In this document: positions 21,740-24,483 of the stretch, piece by piece
Numbering within the stretch: position 1 is the first letter of the stretch
Layout of the letters: each line of letters begins with the position of its first letter
Position numbers and translations under genes: made by a program
The notes under the pieces: generated by a model
The model's input: only the letters and a program-made list of their open reading frames with translations
Told to the model about the DNA's origin: nothing
The model's database searches: none
From: Oscillospiraceae bacterium
GTDB lineage: Bacteria > Bacillota > Clostridia > Oscillospirales > CAG-272
Length of the DNA stretch: 24,483 nt
Direction: 5' to 3'
Assembly (NCBI GenBank): GCA_015065205.1
Contig: SVQS01000010.1
Location: forward strand, 1-24,483

Positions 21740-21829
21740 ATCGTCACATCCTTTTCAAAATATCATTGCATATCCTACCACAAAATTATGTCCGCAATAT
21801 GTACAAACGAAAAGTTTTGAAAAGAGGAA

Positions 21830-21851
21830 CGAAAAATACTGTCATTTTTCG
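21830..21851. other. AT-rich hairpin between pyk and the glycosyltransferase gene
   Basis: CGAAAAAT (21830-21837) pairs with ATTTTTCG (21844-21851), 6-base loop. It lies in the 381 bp divergent gap 21740-22120, which otherwise holds the promoter at 21917-21945 and a short leader reading frame. Confidence 0.4.
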
Positions 21852-21916
21852 TGTTTGATTTTTGAACGGTAGGATTGAAACATGCGAGCGCAAGCCATAC
21901 AGCGATTAGAAAGTCC

Positions 21917-21945
21917 TTGACAAGCTACTCCTTCTTTGGTATAAT
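21917..21945 (+). promoter_or_regulatory. Consensus sigma-A promoter of the glycosyltransferase operon
   Basis: Perfect TTGACA (21917-21922), 17 bp spacer, perfect TATAAT (21940-21945). The leader to ATG 22121 is about 170 bases, unusually long for this window, and contains a 31-codon reading frame. Confidence 0.9.
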
Positions 21946-21981
21946 GTTACTATATTGTTGGCAAAGGGAGAGATTTTGAGA

Positions 21982-22077
21982 ATGCGTTCATTTATTGAAT
22001 CCTTTTTGCAGCTTCGGTCTGGTATATGCATATATGCCCAAGACGGGTTTGCTGGAATCTGCATTCCTTCGTTTTGA
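21982..22077 (+). CDS. Possible leader peptide / small ORF (31 aa)
   Basis: ATG 21982 follows GGGAGAG at about nine bases and reads MRSFIESFLQLRSGICIYAQ, then DGFAGICIPSF and TGA at 22075-22077, 43 bases before the glycosyltransferase start. It lies wholly inside the long leader of a strong promoter. No run of one amino acid and no attenuator hairpin is evident. It could be a translated leader peptide, a small protein or chance. Confidence 0.3.
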   Translation: MRSFIESFLQLRSGICIYAQDGFAGICIPSF

Positions 22078-22120
22078 GCGCATTTTTGAATTTTGGATTT
22101 AAGGAAGGAGAGAGAATACT

Positions 22121-23074
22121 ATGAAGTTGTACCTTGTGATTCCTTGCTATAACGAGGAAGAGGTGCTTCCCGAAACTGCGGCAAGATTGAAAGAGAAAAT
22201 GACAGCTCTGATGGAGTCGGGGAAGATATCGTCCGATAGCCGCATTGTGTTTGTCAATGACGGTTCTAAGGATCGCACGTGGGAGCTCATCCAAAAACTG
22301 CACATTGAAAATCCGCTTTACCGCGGCATCTGCCTTTCTCGCAACCGCGGACATCAAAATGCTCTCTTGGCAGGCTTGATGACAGTGCGCGAGGAGTGTG
22401 ATGCGGTCATCAGTTTAGATGCCGACCTGCAGGATGATATCAATGCCATTGATGCAATGGTGGATAAGTATTTGGAAGGCTATGATGTTGTGTACGGCGT
22501 GCGAAGCTCTCGCAAAAAAGATACCTTTTTCAAGCGCACAACCGCACAAGGCTTTTACAAGGTAATGCGTGCAATGGGTGTAGAAACGGTATATAACCAC
22601 GCCGATTACAGACTTATGAGCAGCCGCGCACTGGAAGGACTTTCTAAATTCCAAGAGGTTAATTTGTTCCTGCGTGGCATCGTTCCGCTGGTCGGGTTCC
22701 GCAGCACCACCGTTTCTTATGAGCGCGGCGAGCGGTTTGCAGGAGAATCCAAATATCCCTTGAAGAAAATGCTTGCATTTGCATTCGAGGGAATTACATC
22801 GTTATCGATTAAGCCGATTCGTATGATTGCTGCATTGGGAGCTCTCATTTTTTGCGTCAGTATTGGAATGCTTATCTATTCAATTGCTCGCAGAATTGGT
22901 GGCAATACGGTAGACGGTTGGGCATCTTTGGCGGTTTCTATTTGGGCTTTGGGCGGTATTCAACTGCTTGCTATTGGTGTTATCGGCGAGTATATCGGTA
23001 AGATCTACTTGGAAACAAAGGCTCGTCCCACTTTTTTAGTGCAGGAATATTTGAAGGACGAAGAAGCAGAATAA
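22121..23074 (+). CDS. Family 2 glycosyltransferase, polyprenyl-phosphate sugar transferase type (GtrB/YkoT-like)
   Basis: 317 residues. The GT-A domain starts YLVIPCYNEEEVLPETA (4-20), then FVNDGSKDRT (44-52) and CLSRNRGHQNALLAGL, with the metal-binding DAD in SLDADLQDD (98-106). The mid-domain HADYRLMS and LRGIVPLVGF phrases are typical of the DPM1-like bactoprenol glucosyltransferase subgroup. Two C-terminal membrane segments (about 238-261 and 270-292) anchor it with the catalytic domain in the cytoplasm. Such enzymes load a sugar onto undecaprenyl phosphate for cell-wall or lipid glycosylation. Ribosome site AAGGAGAGAG lies upstream of ATG 22121. A small membrane protein follows after 22 bp, probably co-transcribed. 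Confidence 0.93.
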   Translation: MKLYLVIPCYNEEEVLPETAARLKEKMTALMESGKISSDSRIVFVNDGSKDRTWELIQKLHIENPLYRGICLSRNRGHQNALLAGLMTVREECDAVISLDADLQDDINAIDAMVDKYLEGYDVVYGVRSSRKKDTFFKRTTAQGFYKVMRAMGVETVYNHADYRLMSSRALEGLSKFQEVNLFLRGIVPLVGFRSTTVSYERGERFAGESKYPLKKMLAFAFEGITSLSIKPIRMIAALGALIFCVSIGMLIYSIARRIGGNTVDGWASLAVSIWALGGIQLLAIGVIGEYIGKIYLETKARPTFLVQEYLKDEEAE

Positions 23075-23096
23075 TACCCCAAAGGAGAACTACACA

Positions 23097-23636
23097 ATGG
23101 GCCATTTTATTGAATTTGTGATGGAAGCACTTTTGGGTCTTGTGAAAGATTCACCCGAGGAAATGCCCGAAATGGAATACAGGGAGCATTTTTTGATTCA
23201 GCATCCTCGCAAAAAAACATTTGCAGATATTTGCGCCTCACTAATTTTGGTTGTCGTTTTTGCGTTGCTTTGGATCCTGATTGAACACGAAACCCGTTTT
23301 TTGTTTTTGGAATTGGCTGTGTTAGGCATATTTATTTTGATTTTTGCCATAGAAGCGTTTTCATACAAATGTCTCGTTAATGAAATTGAAATTTTGAGAA
23401 CAACCCTTTGGCTTTTCAAAAAGAAAGTACAATGGTTGGATGTTTCTTGTGTAAGAGTGTTGGAAAAGACCAAAGAGAAAAAAGTTACTATTTGTCTGTA
23501 CAATACGAATGGAAAATTGATAATGGATTTTCACACGGAAATGGAAAACGCATGGTATGTTGTTAAAATGGCAGAGCAAAAGGGAATTCAAATTCAAAAA
23601 GTAAGAGATTCGCTACAGGAAAAGATGCATCTGTAA
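23097..23636 (+). CDS. Small membrane protein, possibly DUF6560-like
   Basis: 179 residues. A short amphipathic N-terminus (MGHFIEFVMEALLGLVKDSPEEMPEMEYREHF) is followed by two membrane segments at about 43-61 (ICASLILVVVFALLWILIE) and about 66-86 (FLFLELAVLGIFILIFAIEAF). The C-terminal soluble domain of about 90 residues has strands EIEILRTTLWLFKKKVQWLDVSCVRVL and VTICLYNTNGKLIMDF, resembling bacterial PH-like domains. I recall a similar N-terminus in DUF6560 proteins, but this is from memory and not certain. Ribosome site AAAGGAG lies nine bases before ATG 23097. It is second in the glycosyltransferase operon and ends at the terminator 23660-23693. Confidence 0.72.
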   Translation: MGHFIEFVMEALLGLVKDSPEEMPEMEYREHFLIQHPRKKTFADICASLILVVVFALLWILIEHETRFLFLELAVLGIFILIFAIEAFSYKCLVNEIEILRTTLWLFKKKVQWLDVSCVRVLEKTKEKKVTICLYNTNGKLIMDFHTEMENAWYVVKMAEQKGIQIQKVRDSLQEKMHL

Positions 23637-23659
23637 TACATAAAAGCATTTCTAATGTT

Positions 23660-23693
23660 ACCGCCCGCAGATTTTAGTGGGCGGTTTCTTTTT
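23660..23693 (+). terminator. Intrinsic terminator of the glycosyltransferase operon
   Basis: ACCGCCC (23660-23666) pairs with GGGCGGT (23679-23685), 12-base loop, followed by a T-rich tract TTTCTTTTT to 23693; 24 bases after the stop at 23636. Confidence 0.88.
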
Positions 23694-23729
23694 ATCATTG
23701 AAAATTTTTCAAAAAAGACACAAAACATC

Positions 23730-23758
23730 TTTACATTTTCACGCGCTCGTGTTAAAAT
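23730..23758 (+). promoter_or_regulatory. Probable promoter of the HD-domain gene
   Basis: TTTACA (23730-23735), 17 bp spacer, TAAAAT (23753-23758), each one base off consensus. A second -10-like TATAAT at 23771-23776 lacks a partner -35. Confidence 0.6.
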
Positions 23759-23801
23759 AAAATAAAGAGTTATAATTCAATATATAGAGAGGTATCTTTT
23801 T

Positions 23802-24398
23802 ATGACCGCAAAAGAACGCTTTATTGAAATTTACAATCAAAATATCACCCGTGAGGGTGCCGATAAGCTGCTCGATTTTTTGCTCAACGGCAGTGACTTT
23901 TTCACCGCTCCTGCCAGCACGCGCTATCACGGCGCGCACGAGGGCGGACTTGTTGAGCACAGCCTCAACGTCTATGACTGTCTCAAGGATATGATGGATC
24001 GTCCCCGTATGAAAGAGGTCTACGGCATCGAATACCCCGAGGAAAGCATTGCAATCGCAGGTCTTTTGCATGACATCTGCAAGGTGAATTTCTATAAGAC
24101 AAGCTATCGCAACGTCAAGGATGAGACGGGAAGATGGCAGAGTGTTCCGTACTACACCATTGAGGATACGCTTCCTTACGGCCATGGAGAGAAGTCTGCC
24201 TATATCGTTTCTGCCTATATGAAACTTACGCGTGATGAGGCGTTTGCCATTCGCTACCACATGGGATTTTCGGGTACCGAGGACCCCGGCAACGTAGGTC
24301 GTGCGCTTGAAATGTTCCCTTTGGCGTATGCTACCTGCTGTGCTGATATGGAAGCCGCATTCCTGATGGAAGGCAAGCTTGCGGGAGAAAACAAATGA
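23802..24398 (+). CDS. HD-domain phosphohydrolase/nuclease-like protein
   Basis: 198 residues. HD-domain ligands are visible: H43 and H46 (RYHGAHEGGL), H53 (VEHSLNV), H90-D91 (GLLHDICK), then H in PYGHGEKS (near 137) and RYHMG (near 161). The HEGGLVEHSLNV phrase resembles the HD domain of YhaM-type 3'-5' exoribonucleases, but the N-terminal OB-fold of YhaM is missing, so a metal-dependent nucleotide phosphohydrolase is equally possible. No membrane segment, so cytoplasmic. GAGAGG lies about nine bases before ATG 23802. Its TGA overlaps the ATG of the next gene (24395-24398), implying translational coupling with a membrane protein. Confidence 0.85.
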   Translation: MTAKERFIEIYNQNITREGADKLLDFLLNGSDFFTAPASTRYHGAHEGGLVEHSLNVYDCLKDMMDRPRMKEVYGIEYPEESIAIAGLLHDICKVNFYKTSYRNVKDETGRWQSVPYYTIEDTLPYGHGEKSAYIVSAYMKLTRDEAFAIRYHMGFSGTEDPGNVGRALEMFPLAYATCCADMEAAFLMEGKLAGENK

Positions 24399-24483
24399 GC
24401 CGTATGTCTGTTGGTGCACGCCGCGCCCTGATCCATCTGTGCTATTTTTTGCCTGCGCTGTTCGGCATTGCTTTATTGATATA
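24395..24483 (+). CDS. Membrane protein, N-terminal fragment cut by window edge
   Basis: 29 codons are visible: MSRMSVGARRALIHLCYFLP then ALFGIALLI, still open. A short basic N-terminus (RRALIHL) leads into a hydrophobic stretch, consistent with a first membrane segment. GGGAG lies nine bases before the ATG, which overlaps the stop of the HD gene as ATGA. Too short to identify. Confidence 0.7.
   Translation, partial: MSRMSVGARRALIHLCYFLPALFGIALLI

Noticed and set aside
1..24483. Insertion sequences, transposases, phage genes, rRNA operons, riboswitches
   Set aside because: Looked for on both strands; no transposase, integrase, phage structural gene, rRNA or recognisable riboswitch core was found.

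Overview
The window reads as chromosomal DNA of a spore-forming, low-to-mid GC Gram-positive bacterium of the class Clostridia, probably an uncultured gut Oscillospirales/Christensenellales-type lineage. The evidence is AGGAG-type ribosome sites, TTGACA/TATAAT sigma-A promoters, U-tract hairpin terminators, a SpoIIQ-like M23 protein with a sigma-F-like promoter, and protein families typical of that group (EcsA-type exporter, DUF11, FliB-like cysteine-cluster protein, IVP four-helix bundle). The assignment comes from gene content only; no 16S or ribosomal protein gene is present.

Layout. 1-2346 (minus): an EcsA-like ATPase translationally coupled to a large ABC exporter membrane protein that runs off the left edge. 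2391-3090 (plus): a divergently transcribed small membrane protein of unknown function with its own terminator. 3109-4915 (minus): two separately transcribed genes, a signal-less ~29 kDa two-repeat DUF11 protein and an M23/LytM protein that looks like SpoIIQ. Both may belong to the sporulation programme. 5093-13328 (plus): a five-gene, 8.2 kb operon resembling the GldA-GldF-GldG ABC system. It has an ATPase, an ABC-2 permease, two tandem GldG-like auxiliary proteins and a 934-residue DUF4340-like protein that carries an InlB-type repeat on the predicted cytoplasmic side. It ends in a strong terminator.

13351-16436 (minus): a class 3 lipase, then a MATE efflux protein coupled to a HAD phosphatase. 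16548-17373 (plus): a multi-span membrane protein. 17405-18847 is the most accessory-looking part: tRNA-Trp, a 177 bp mosaic of small hairpins separated by GTGAAAT/ATTTCAC, a 3'-truncated IVP four-helix-bundle gene, an orphan 185-residue gene, and a 14 bp inverted copy of the tRNA-Trp 3' end. From 18880 the content is ordinary again: FliB-like protein, small unknown protein, pyruvate kinase (minus), a GT2 glycosyltransferase with a small membrane partner, an HD-domain protein, and the start of another membrane protein cut by the right edge.

The main points for follow-up are the Gld-like operon with its duplicated auxiliary protein and internal InlB repeat, the possible spore-surface role of the DUF11 protein beside spoIIQ, and the tRNA-adjacent palindromic/IVP cassette.
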